The notes under the pieces are model-generated. The model was not told where the DNA came from, did not search any database, and worked only from the letters and a program-made list of their open reading frames with translations. The translations under genes were made by a program, and so were the position numbers. A DNA stretch of 14,073 nucleotides, taken from positions 1 through 14,073 of the forward strand of contig CAZGUG010000051.1 in NCBI GenBank assembly GCA_964529035.1. The letters run 5' to 3'. Positions 6,437-13,731 of the stretch are shown in pieces. Positions within the stretch are counted from its first letter, which is position 1. The number at the start of each line of letters is the position of its first letter. The DNA is from CAZGUG01 sp964529035 (GTDB lineage Bacteria > Bacillota > Clostridia > Ch29).

Positions 6437-7743
6437 TGCTTTTGCCACCTCGAAAGGTAATAGGAGCAAAAGGGCACAAACCTATCCCTATCGAATACAT
6501 GGAGACTGCACCAGCGCAAACGCTCCAGGTCAATGTTGCCGGCATCCTGGAACGCCATAGCCGTCACGGTAAAGCCGTGGGTCTTTACCCGCCGCAGGAA
6601 ATATTCCATGCTGTTTATGTCCGGCTCTTTACCGCAGCAGCATGACGAATTACCCTTACCCTGCGACTGCCGCTGCCAGCGGCGCGATATAAAGGCCCGG
6701 TTTTTATCGGCAGTAGTAGGGCTGCAGCATCCTTCCCCTGCCCGTTCCCGGTGCAGCAAGGGTACAATACTGTCCGGCATCACAACAAAATTACCGTGGA
6801 AACCGCACAGGGGATGGTTGCATCGGGATGGAATTATGTTTTCCAGCTTAATGAGCCCGCCGGCCTGCTCCTCAATCGCAATAAGAAGCTCATCCAGCGT
6901 AAAACGCATGTCATCCGCGGGCAGCTCTGGTATACGGCCAAGGAAGCTTACCGGCTGGAAATGCACGCCTCTCACCATTGGTGACCGGGCTATGGCAAAT
7001 TTTAGTATATCCCCTATGTTGTGGGTGTTAACCCCGGGAACCAGCGTTGGTACAAGGGTTACGCCTATATTGTAATGCGCACAGTTTTCAATGGCCCGTT
7101 GCTTTATTTCAAGCAGCCTCCTACCCCGCAGCTTTTGGTATATGGCATCCCTGGTGCCGTCAAATTGCATGAATACAAAGGATAACCCCGCCCCGGCCAG
7201 CTTCTCAAGATATTCCTCATCCTCCGCCAGGCGTATACCGTTGCTGTTAAGCTGCACGTACCTGCACCCGGCTTCCTTAGCTGCGGCAACTATCTGCGGC
7301 AGGTCGTCCCGTACCGTGGGTTCACCGCCGCTAAGCTGCACCAGGGTTTTGCCCGGTTTGGCCAACTTGTTTAACCAAAGGCGGATTTGCTCCAACGTCG
7401 GGTCGGGGCTGTCCCCATTATCCGCGAAACAAAAACGGCAGTTAAGGTTGCAGCGGTCGGTCACCTCCAGCAACGTGCAGCAGGTGTCCTGGGCATGGTA
7501 CGAGCAAAGGCCGCAGTCGTTGGGACAATTAGGGTTCCCTTCATCACCCGTTTCTCCCGCATTTTTGGTCCAGTCATCCATATCCACATACCCGCGCCAT
7601 ATAACGGTGGAAAACTCTCCATGCTCTGGGCATTCCTTCTGCATGTAAACGCTGCCATTTATTCGCACATAACGGGCGGTTAGCCTCCTAAGGCACTTGG
7701 GACATACACTGTAAGTATTTCGGATAATTTCCCTCTCTACCAT
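6433..7743 (-). CDS. trsS: Cysteine-rich radical SAM protein, TrsS type, cysteine form
   Basis: A 436-residue radical SAM protein. An N-terminal zinc-ribbon-like part has CPKC (14-17) and CPEHG (38-42). A CPNDCGLC cluster (73-80) and Cys88-Cys89 precede the canonical CNLNCRFC (98-105), which binds the SAM-cleaving [4Fe-4S] cluster; LSGGEPT (137-143) is the GGE motif. Later cysteines at 308, 313, 339-340, 368-370, 412 and 426 could hold auxiliary clusters. The architecture resembles the MJ0619/Tes family, whose tetraether synthase forms carbon-carbon bonds at unactivated carbons. Relatives near molybdenum hydroxylases are called TrsS, some being selenoproteins; here the likely Sec site (VPFCSYYL, Cys426) is plain cysteine. 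ATG directly follows the stop of the preceding gene, with GGAGG eight bases upstream. The substrate is unknown. Confidence 0.9.
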   Translation of the reverse strand: MVEREIIRNTYSVCPKCLRRLTARYVRINGSVYMQKECPEHGEFSTVIWRGYVDMDDWTKNAGETGDEGNPNCPNDCGLCSYHAQDTCCTLLEVTDRCNLNCRFCFADNGDSPDPTLEQIRLWLNKLAKPGKTLVQLSGGEPTVRDDLPQIVAAAKEAGCRYVQLNSNGIRLAEDEEYLEKLAGAGLSFVFMQFDGTRDAIYQKLRGRRLLEIKQRAIENCAHYNIGVTLVPTLVPGVNTHNIGDILKFAIARSPMVRGVHFQPVSFLGRIPELPADDMRFTLDELLIAIEEQAGGLIKLENIIPSRCNHPLCGFHGNFVVMPDSIVPLLHRERAGEGCCSPTTADKNRAFISRRWQRQSQGKGNSSCCCGKEPDINSMEYFLRRVKTHGFTVTAMAFQDAGNIDLERLRWCSLHVFDRDRFVPFCSYYLSRWQKQ

Positions 7744-7938
7744 TTACTTGTCCTCCAGTTGCATTTCCACTTCCGCAATCCGGCCCTTTGCCAGGTCCTC
7801 CGGGATATAAACCTCGCCGCATTCCGGACACCTAAGAACATCGGCATGAAAGCTGTGACCCAGGTACTCGAAATAGGTCTTTTGGGCTTTAAGCTCTACG
7901 TTGCACCTGTAACAGGTAAGCGTCTTTTTTTCTTCCAT
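7744..7938 (-). CDS. Small CxxC/CxxC redox or metal-binding protein (DVU_1557-type)
   Basis: A 64-residue protein with two CxxC pairs, CYRC (9-12) and CPEC (37-40), separated by an aromatic stretch (TYFEYLGHSF, 21-30) and followed by an acidic C-terminal helix. The spacing suits a zinc ribbon or rubredoxin-like metal site. The ATG at 7938 lies nine bases after GAGGAGG, which itself overlaps the end of the flavoprotein gene; upstream in-frame extension would only translate that ribosome site. It falls four bases after the flavoprotein stop and directly abuts the radical SAM gene, so it may donate electrons to one of them. It matches the small redox family I recall as DVU_1557; function is unknown. 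Confidence 0.85.
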   Translation of the reverse strand: MEEKKTLTCYRCNVELKAQKTYFEYLGHSFHADVLRCPECGEVYIPEDLAKGRIAEVEMQLEDK

Positions 7939-7942
7939 GCCT

Positions 7943-10180
7943 CTAATCCTCCTCAATTTTCATCCGGTGACCGTAGGCGTTTAGCAGTTCAAACCCGTCA
8001 TCCTTCTTGCGGTATTCCGCCCAGTAGGTCATATTCCCGATCATCAGGTGCCCGGTGTAGGAGTTGGTGCCTTTGTCCACGACCTTCCTGCCGCTCGTTT
8101 CGCAGTGTTCCACCACTTTTTCAATATCGGTTTCCAGCAACATTTCATCGCTGAGCTTTTGCCTAAGCTCCGGGGAAATGTATAGTTTTACCTTGTTTTC
8201 CATTTGCTCTTCCTCCGACTTCTCATTCCAGTATTCCTTAAGCAGCCTGCGTTTAAGCTGCGCTCTATTGTATCTTCGTTCCGTCAGGGTGGGGGGCTTT
8301 CGCTCGGCGTCATTTATGCCGAATACCACATCCAGTATGTGATAACACTTCTTTCCCGCCGATGCAAATATGTCCCGGCAGTTGGCACAATAGGCTATAT
8401 AGGGATGGTCGTTTTGCGCAATTCTTACCTTGACCACTTCACGGGCGAAAGAGGGATTGGCGGCCGACACCTGCCCGCCCCAGCTGCAACACCGGGCATA
8501 TTTCCCCTCATAGGGTAGCCGTTGTAGGCTAAAGCCAGCCATACCGGCGATGTCCCGTACCGCCTGGTGGAGCCCTGATTCATTCCTGCTGGTACAGGGG
8601 TCAAAAACCGAAACGGTTTCACCCTCACCATCCTTTGATGGGGAAATACCCAGTTCCGCTATCAGATTATAGAGGAGAACGCCCCGAACTTCGGGTAAGT
8701 TTTTCCCGAACATTTCATAGCAGGTGGAACAGGCGAAGACCACGATTGGCTTTCCAAGGGAAACCCAGTCCCTTCGCAGCTTTTCTATTACCTCATTATG
8801 AATGGGCCCTTCCCCCGCCCATTCGGCGGGGGCGCCACAGCAGCTCAGCATCAGGGCGGTATCGGGATGGTGTGCCTTAAGCAGCCGATAGCTCTCGGTG
8901 ACATACCGGGGATCGGAGGCCCCCAGTTGGCAGCCCGGGAAAAATACGTACCTGCTTTCGGTGTACCACCCCGGCAGCCTGCAAAGTGCCGCTTCATCGC
9001 TGTTTGTAAACTCCATATCCCTAAGCCAGAAGTCATGGAAGGCCCAGGGCATGGCACCCTTTTGGCGCATGGCACGGTGGCTTTGAAGCAGCAAGTTGCC
9101 GGAGTCAATCCCTTGGGGACAAACCTCTTTACAAAGGCCGCACTGGTTGCAGGTGGATATAAGGCGCGTTGCCACGGTACCGTCCCCGTCCAGCGTACCG
9201 GGATGCACTGTAATCTCAACTTCTTCCCCTATACGCCTGGGAAACTTGCCGTAATAACGCATCAAATCGCAGTGACGTATACAGGCGTCACAGGCGCATA
9301 AAAGGCAGCGCTTGGCCTCCTTCATCGCATGGTCCTTGGTAAATGGATCTCCTTTGTCGGGCAGCACCTGCTCCATGGGAGTAATAAAATCGGGTTTAAG
9401 CTGTATTTTGGTTCCTCTCTGCTCCGGGGGCTGGTTCATGCCGCCGGTCTTTATATACCGTTCTATGGCCTTTGTCACATTAAGGCCGTCGGCTATGGCT
9501 TCTATTATGTTGCTTCCGCACAGCTCTCCGCCAAGGAAAACGCCAGGCCTTGTACTGGCAAAGGCACCTCCGGCGCCGGGCCGCAGTCCGAAGTCTGTAC
9601 CCTTTGAGCCGGTGGCAACGTACACGGCATCGAAGTCCAGCTGGTCCAGGCTTTTTATTTGGGTATTAAGAAGCAGCGTATACTCTTCATACATAAACTG
9701 CCTCTCTATTTCAGCCAGAAAAATCTCCGGGGATAAAAGGTTCCACAAATGTCCCCCTATTCTGTCCGATTTTTCGAATACGGTAACGTCGTACTTTTTG
9801 GATGCCAGGCGGAGGGCACACCCAAGCCCGCTTATACCTGCCCCTATTACCGCTATCCTTTTATTTTTGGCGGGCAGGTTGTAGCTGTTCGGGTTAAGAT
9901 TACGGGCATAGTCTATGGCCGCCCTTTCAAGAAGCCTCATGGCAACCGCCTGGTCCTTAAAACGCCTGGGGCATACATCTTTACAGGGCTGGTGGCAAAT
10001 CTGCGCTACTATGCCGGGAAACCCGACCGCGTTCAGGTAGCTCCTGTAAGCGGCGTTAAAGGCGCCCCGCTTAATTTTGGGAATAAAGTCCCGGATGTCC
10101 AGCCCGAAGGGACAGGCAGCTGTACAGAAAGCAGGCTCATTTTGCAGGCATGTTTTAATTTTCTCTTTAAACTTTTCCAT
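7943..10180 (-). CDS. FAD and Fe-S electron-transfer protein with two HdrB-like CCG motifs
   Basis: A 745-residue mosaic. Residues 1-95 are a GltD-like N-terminal Fe-S domain (Cys11, 19, 23, 62, 66, 70). Residues 108-245 bind FAD: VIGAGISGLG (111-120), Glu136, and GELCGSNIIEAIADG (218-232). The NAD(P)H-binding Rossmann domain normally inserted between those elements is missing. Residues 290-360 form a ferredoxin-like dicluster part (Cys292, 295, 297, 300, 304; Cys344, 347, 350, 354). Residues 410-602 contain two full CCG motifs, Cys417/447-448/484/487 and Cys529/564-565/598/601, which in HdrB bind noncubane [4Fe-4S] clusters. A C-terminal domain (663-745) has NMTYWAEYRK and NAYGHRM. It starts two bases after the hydroxylase stop and probably accepts or delivers the hydroxylase's electrons. 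Confidence 0.88.
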   Translation of the reverse strand: MEKFKEKIKTCLQNEPAFCTAACPFGLDIRDFIPKIKRGAFNAAYRSYLNAVGFPGIVAQICHQPCKDVCPRRFKDQAVAMRLLERAAIDYARNLNPNSYNLPAKNKRIAVIGAGISGLGCALRLASKKYDVTVFEKSDRIGGHLWNLLSPEIFLAEIERQFMYEEYTLLLNTQIKSLDQLDFDAVYVATGSKGTDFGLRPGAGGAFASTRPGVFLGGELCGSNIIEAIADGLNVTKAIERYIKTGGMNQPPEQRGTKIQLKPDFITPMEQVLPDKGDPFTKDHAMKEAKRCLLCACDACIRHCDLMRYYGKFPRRIGEEVEITVHPGTLDGDGTVATRLISTCNQCGLCKEVCPQGIDSGNLLLQSHRAMRQKGAMPWAFHDFWLRDMEFTNSDEAALCRLPGWYTESRYVFFPGCQLGASDPRYVTESYRLLKAHHPDTALMLSCCGAPAEWAGEGPIHNEVIEKLRRDWVSLGKPIVVFACSTCYEMFGKNLPEVRGVLLYNLIAELGISPSKDGEGETVSVFDPCTSRNESGLHQAVRDIAGMAGFSLQRLPYEGKYARCCSWGGQVSAANPSFAREVVKVRIAQNDHPYIAYCANCRDIFASAGKKCYHILDVVFGINDAERKPPTLTERRYNRAQLKRRLLKEYWNEKSEEEQMENKVKLYISPELRQKLSDEMLLETDIEKVVEHCETSGRKVVDKGTNSYTGHLMIGNMTYWAEYRKKDDGFELLNAYGHRMKIEED

Positions 10181-10182
10181 AA

Positions 10183-13104
10183 CTAGAAGAATCTCTCGCC
10201 GTCTCCGTCGCCCAGCGGAATAAAGAAATCGTCTCCCCCGTACTTAACGGGATTGGCTTTCATGTCTTCAAGGTCATCGTACAGGTCGGAACCCAGGAAG
10301 TATTTCTTCGGCGGCTCAATCTTACCGCCGGCGGCTATTATATCCAGTCCCGCCTTTACCTTTTCCGGCGTGGCGGGCATCTCGTAGATACGCACACCGC
10401 AGGCGTTATATATGGCGTTAAGAACCGCCATATGCCCGGAGGACTGGAAGGCCTCGGAAGCACCCGATGAACCGAAGGGGCCCTCCTCATCCGGCCGCTC
10501 GTAGTGAATTACGTTTATCTCGTCCGGGATATCCTTGATATACGGTACACCGGCACCGTACATGTTTGCATGTTTTTCCACATCATCATAGTTTTCTTTC
10601 AGGGCAAAACCTATGCTGTGGGATATACCGCCATAAGCCTGGCCGTTGACGGCATCAATGTTTCCCACCTTACCCACATCGTCCACGCAGGTGAAGCGAA
10701 GGACCGTTGTCTTGCCGGTGGCGGTGTCCACCTCCACCTCGGCGAGGTTCAGGCAGTAGGTGAACGCAGGTGTGGGGTCTCCTATACCGGTATTGGGGTC
10801 AAGGCGGCACAGCCCGGGTACCGTCGTGGTCTCATAGGTGCCGTAGTACTTGGTCTCAATACCTTCAGCCACCATCTCCTCGTAGGTACGATAGGTGCCG
10901 TCGGGTTTGCGCATGGCGTTCATTAGCTTTTCAGCGGCAGCAATGGTGGCATTACCGCTCATAAAATGGGTACGGCTGGCACCCGACATTCCGCTGTCCG
11001 GGCAGATCTTGGTATCGTTTTGCACAAGTCTTACCTGGTCCGGGGTAATACCCAGCGGCTTTAGGGCTTCCAGTGTCAGCATCAGGGAACCCACGTCGCC
11101 CCCCTGGCCCATGTTTTGGTAGGTGTCGTACTTGATTATTATGTTGTCCGGCCCCAGTTCAAGGGCTACCGTCGCCCTGTCGGTACCACCCTCGGTAACA
11201 TTAAAGCCTCCCCAGGAGATTCCAACGCCCCGGCGTTTCTCGGGGGTATCGGCGGCCTTGGCCTCCGCAACCGCCTTTTTATAAATGGGCCGCATTATTT
11301 TCATCATTTCCTCCATCGGGTACTGGCGGAAGGGATAGCTGTTTATGTTGGTGTCACCCGGCCGCGCTATGTTTATCCAGCGGAACTCGAAGGGATCAAT
11401 CCCCGCCTTCTCGGCAAGCATATCCATAAGTGCCTCTGACATGGTATAAGCCTGGGGTGAACCATAGCTGCGATAAGCAGTACCAAAGTTGTGGTTTGTG
11501 TTGGCTACACGGATAAGCCCAGCCACATTGGGTACTTTATAAGGGAAAAATGCAAAACGGACCGGTTTAGTCATTTTATCGTCCCCGCCCCAGGAATAGG
11601 CTCCATGGTCCATACCGAATTCAAACTCTGCCGCGGTAATCTTCCCGTTTTCATCACAGGCTACACGGCCGTTGGAATGACAGGGGCTGCGCTTTCCGGA
11701 AAAATGCTGGTGCTCTTCATAACTCAAGGACAGGGCAACCGGTTTTTTGGTTACCACCGCGGCGGCACCAGCAAGACAAAGGTCACCGGCGTTTGTGGAC
11801 CAACCGAAACTTGCCCCGGTAGAGTTCATTATTATACGCATTTTTTCCTTGGGAACGCCTAGTGAATCGCCTATACGTCCCTTTGATGAGTAGACTCCCT
11901 GGGACTTGCACTGGAAGGTCAGGTTGTCATCCTCGTCAAAAAAGGCTTGAACGGTGGTACCCTCAACCGACAAATGGGGCTGACGGCTTGAATAAAAGCT
12001 GCCGGACACGCTGTAGGCAGAATTGTCAATCACTTCCTGCACTTTTGTAGGCTCCTCCAGTCCCACGCCCTTAAGGACCGGCTGCCTGGAGAAAATATTG
12101 GGCGTGTCCTCATGGATGCGCATGGCATCCGGCATAACGGCGTCAAGGTAGCTTAAGTATTCCGGAAGCTTTTCAATCTCCACCTTTACCTTTGCCGCGG
12201 CTTCCCGGGCATGGTTCTTTGTATCCGCAGCAACAAGGGCTACAACATCGCCGTAGCGGTATATCTTATCCTCTGCCAGCACCTTCCTGCTTGGAACCAT
12301 AACCGTTGTTCGCTCGTGGAACTGCCCTTCCGCCATTACGTTTGTTCCGCCGGCTTCTTTTAATTCCTTGTATGTAATAACCTTCACAACACCGGGCATT
12401 TTTTCCGCTTCGGAGGTGTCTATCTTAAGTATTTTTGCGTGGTGGGCAACCTTTGGCTGGACCACCGCCACGTGCAAGGTCTCCTTGGGCATCTTGAGCG
12501 CCTGGTCTTCTCCGTAATCGGCAAGGCCGCAGACCTTTGCAATGGCCGTCGGACGTACCAGGGGCTTGCCGTAATACTCCTTGTCCTCGGGAAGCTTAAA
12601 GGTAATATCATCAATAGTAGCTTCCCCCCGGACAACCCTTGCCGCAGCCATAACCGCATCCACTATTTGTTTGTATCCCGTGCAGCGGCAAACGTTGCGG
12701 TGCTTCTGGAACCAGTCCCTGACCTCCTGGCGGGTGGGATTATTATTCTCCTGTAAAAGGCCGTATGCCGAAACGATAAACCCCGGCGTGCAGAAACCGC
12801 ACTGTACCGCGCCGTTGTTCATAAAAGCTACCTGCAGCGGATGCAGGTTGGTGGGAGTACCAATACCCTCAATTGTGATAACCTTGCTGTACTCTTTGAC
12901 CGAACCAATCTTTCTTGTACAGGAGCGGATAACCTTTCCGTCAAGTATTACCGAGCATGCCCCGCACACTCCGGTACCACAGCCTACCTTAACACCAGTC
13001 AACCCGAGACGGCGCAGCACTTCGGCCAACGTATCCTTTTCAGGATCACAGGCAAACATGCGGTTTACGCCGTTTATGTTAAGCCACATCTTTTTTAGTT
13101 TCAT
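10183..13104 (-). CDS. mop: Molybdopterin-dependent aldehyde oxidoreductase, xanthine oxidase family (Mop type)
   Basis: A 973-residue single-chain molybdenum hydroxylase. Numbered from the chosen start, a plant-type [2Fe-2S] cluster uses Cys42, 47, 50 and 62 (GCGTGVCGAC), and a second uses Cys102, 105, 139 and 141 (CGFC, CRCTGY). The molybdopterin domains show TGASFGW (429-435), TAYRSYGSPQ (542-551) with the conserved Arg, and an NMGQGGD loop. PFGSSGASEAF near residue 884 contains the catalytic Glu. No FAD domain is fused, as in Desulfovibrio gigas Mop, and cysteine spacing is near-identical. The enzyme hydroxylates an aldehyde (or N-heterocycle), passing electrons out through the clusters. 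An acidic tail of about 40 residues follows the family core. I chose the second ATG (13104) because GGAGG lies seven bases upstream; the first ATG (13110) is one base from it. Confidence 0.95.
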   Translation of the reverse strand: MKLKKMWLNINGVNRMFACDPEKDTLAEVLRRLGLTGVKVGCGTGVCGACSVILDGKVIRSCTRKIGSVKEYSKVITIEGIGTPTNLHPLQVAFMNNGAVQCGFCTPGFIVSAYGLLQENNNPTRQEVRDWFQKHRNVCRCTGYKQIVDAVMAAARVVRGEATIDDITFKLPEDKEYYGKPLVRPTAIAKVCGLADYGEDQALKMPKETLHVAVVQPKVAHHAKILKIDTSEAEKMPGVVKVITYKELKEAGGTNVMAEGQFHERTTVMVPSRKVLAEDKIYRYGDVVALVAADTKNHAREAAAKVKVEIEKLPEYLSYLDAVMPDAMRIHEDTPNIFSRQPVLKGVGLEEPTKVQEVIDNSAYSVSGSFYSSRQPHLSVEGTTVQAFFDEDDNLTFQCKSQGVYSSKGRIGDSLGVPKEKMRIIMNSTGASFGWSTNAGDLCLAGAAAVVTKKPVALSLSYEEHQHFSGKRSPCHSNGRVACDENGKITAAEFEFGMDHGAYSWGGDDKMTKPVRFAFFPYKVPNVAGLIRVANTNHNFGTAYRSYGSPQAYTMSEALMDMLAEKAGIDPFEFRWINIARPGDTNINSYPFRQYPMEEMMKIMRPIYKKAVAEAKAADTPEKRRGVGISWGGFNVTEGGTDRATVALELGPDNIIIKYDTYQNMGQGGDVGSLMLTLEALKPLGITPDQVRLVQNDTKICPDSGMSGASRTHFMSGNATIAAAEKLMNAMRKPDGTYRTYEEMVAEGIETKYYGTYETTTVPGLCRLDPNTGIGDPTPAFTYCLNLAEVEVDTATGKTTVLRFTCVDDVGKVGNIDAVNGQAYGGISHSIGFALKENYDDVEKHANMYGAGVPYIKDIPDEINVIHYERPDEEGPFGSSGASEAFQSSGHMAVLNAIYNACGVRIYEMPATPEKVKAGLDIIAAGGKIEPPKKYFLGSDLYDDLEDMKANPVKYGGDDFFIPLGDGDGERFF

Positions 13105-13158
13105 TTTCATACCTCCACTCTTTATAACGTATCCAAACCCTTTACAAAATCATAGGCA

Positions 13159-13566
13159 TTAATCAAAATCAAACCCGTAGTCGAACAGAATGGATTTTGC
13201 CTGCAGAAAAGTTGCCTCAATAAGCGCAGGGCATCTTCCTGTTTGGTTTGCCGCATCACCTCCAATTATCTCTTTACAGCTAATGCCCCCGTACTTCTCT
13301 CCATAAGTAGCCGTAAACCATTCCACAAGTTCCGGTATCAGATTGGTATTTGCATTTACGGGGTCAATTATGTTCAGCATGCAGGCCGCTCCTGTCAAAG
13401 CCCCGCAGGTCAACCCGCTTTGGACCCCCCGGCAAAGTCCGCTTACTGCCCCAACAAGCTGCTTGTTTTCCTGGCCCTTCATCTCCAGACCTAGCTGTAC
13501 TATAGCACTGGTGCAGCATTTGCCTTCCCGTATTAATTGATGCAGCCTTACAACATCATTCCGTAT
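13159..13566 (-). CDS. C_GCAxxG_C_C family redox protein (DVU_1555-type), probable ATA start
   Basis: A 135-residue protein of the C_GCAxxG_C_C family, putative redox or metal-binding proteins of unknown mechanism. Visible motifs are a leading Cys-Cys (KCCTSAIVQLGLE), the core TCGALTGAACML, then SCKEIIGGD and RCPALIEATF. The first ATG (13482) would remove the N-terminal helix and the leading cysteines that the family needs. Upstream the frame stays open and family-like up to an ATA at 13566, which has AGGAGGG seven bases upstream; no ATG, GTG or TTG lies in frame between. I therefore propose ATA initiation, or a mutated or misread ATG. It is the first gene of the cluster, 54 bases before the hydroxylase. 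Its position suggests a role in hydroxylase maturation or electron transfer. Confidence 0.82.
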   Translation of the reverse strand: MRNDVVRLHQLIREGKCCTSAIVQLGLEMKGQENKQLVGAVSGLCRGVQSGLTCGALTGAACMLNIIDPVNANTNLIPELVEWFTATYGEKYGGISCKEIIGGDAANQTGRCPALIEATFLQAKSILFDYGFDFD

Positions 13567-13580
13567 ATGGCAGCCCTCCT
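13564..13580 (-). promoter_or_regulatory. Ribosome binding site that decides the ATA start
   Basis: On the minus strand AGGAGGG (13580-13574) is followed by seven bases and an ATA codon (13566-13564) in frame with the C_GCAxxG_C_C protein. A near-perfect Shine-Dalgarno at ideal spacing, with no standard start codon at that position in the frame, is the main support for ATA initiation. Confidence 0.65.
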
Positions 13581-13605
13581 CTCTTTTGTTTAGATTCCAG
13601 TTTTA

Positions 13606-13675
13606 GTCCATAAAATACCGGGAAAATTAAAATACCGGCAACAAATTCCGTTCCCGGTATTTTAAAGCTATGGAC
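13606..13675 (-). promoter_or_regulatory. Long alternative hairpin, possible antiterminator, in the cluster leader
   Basis: On the minus strand GTCCATA (13675-13669) pairs with TATGGAC (13612-13606), and AAATACCGGG (13662-13653) pairs with CCCGGTATTT (13622-13613), giving 17 pairs with a 6-base bulge. This hairpin uses the same 5' strand as the terminator-like hairpin at 13623-13663, so the two exclude each other. A second direct copy of the 3' arm is what makes the choice possible. It reads like an attenuation switch between the Moco-like RNA and the first gene. Confidence 0.55.
13623..13663 (-). terminator. Candidate intrinsic terminator or attenuator in the cluster leader
   Basis: On the minus strand AAAATACCGG (13663-13654) and CCGGTATTTT (13638-13629) form a perfect 10-pair stem with a 15-base loop. 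Its last four bases plus the next six read TTTTAATTTT. It lies about 70 bases after the Moco-like aptamer and before the first gene, where a riboswitch-controlled terminator is expected. Confidence 0.6.
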
Positions 13676-13682
13676 AAATAAA

Positions 13683-13701
13683 GCTAAACCTAATGTTTAG
13701 C
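13683..13701 (-). terminator. Short hairpin with U-rich tail after the Moco-like aptamer
   Basis: GCTAAAC and GTTTAGC form a 7-pair stem with a 5-base loop, followed on the minus strand by TTTATTTG. It stands about 30 bases after the aptamer's closing stem. It is AT-rich and weaker than the hairpin at 13623-13663, so it may be part of the expression platform rather than a full terminator. Confidence 0.4.
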
Positions 13702-13731
13702 CCCATGTGAAAAACTACCGCATTCATCCAA

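Noticed and set aside
8798..9301. Long plus-strand open frame opposite the flavoprotein gene, with similar long frames opposite other genes
   Set aside because: The minus-strand genes have clear motifs and ribosome sites; the opposite frames have none and follow from codon bias.
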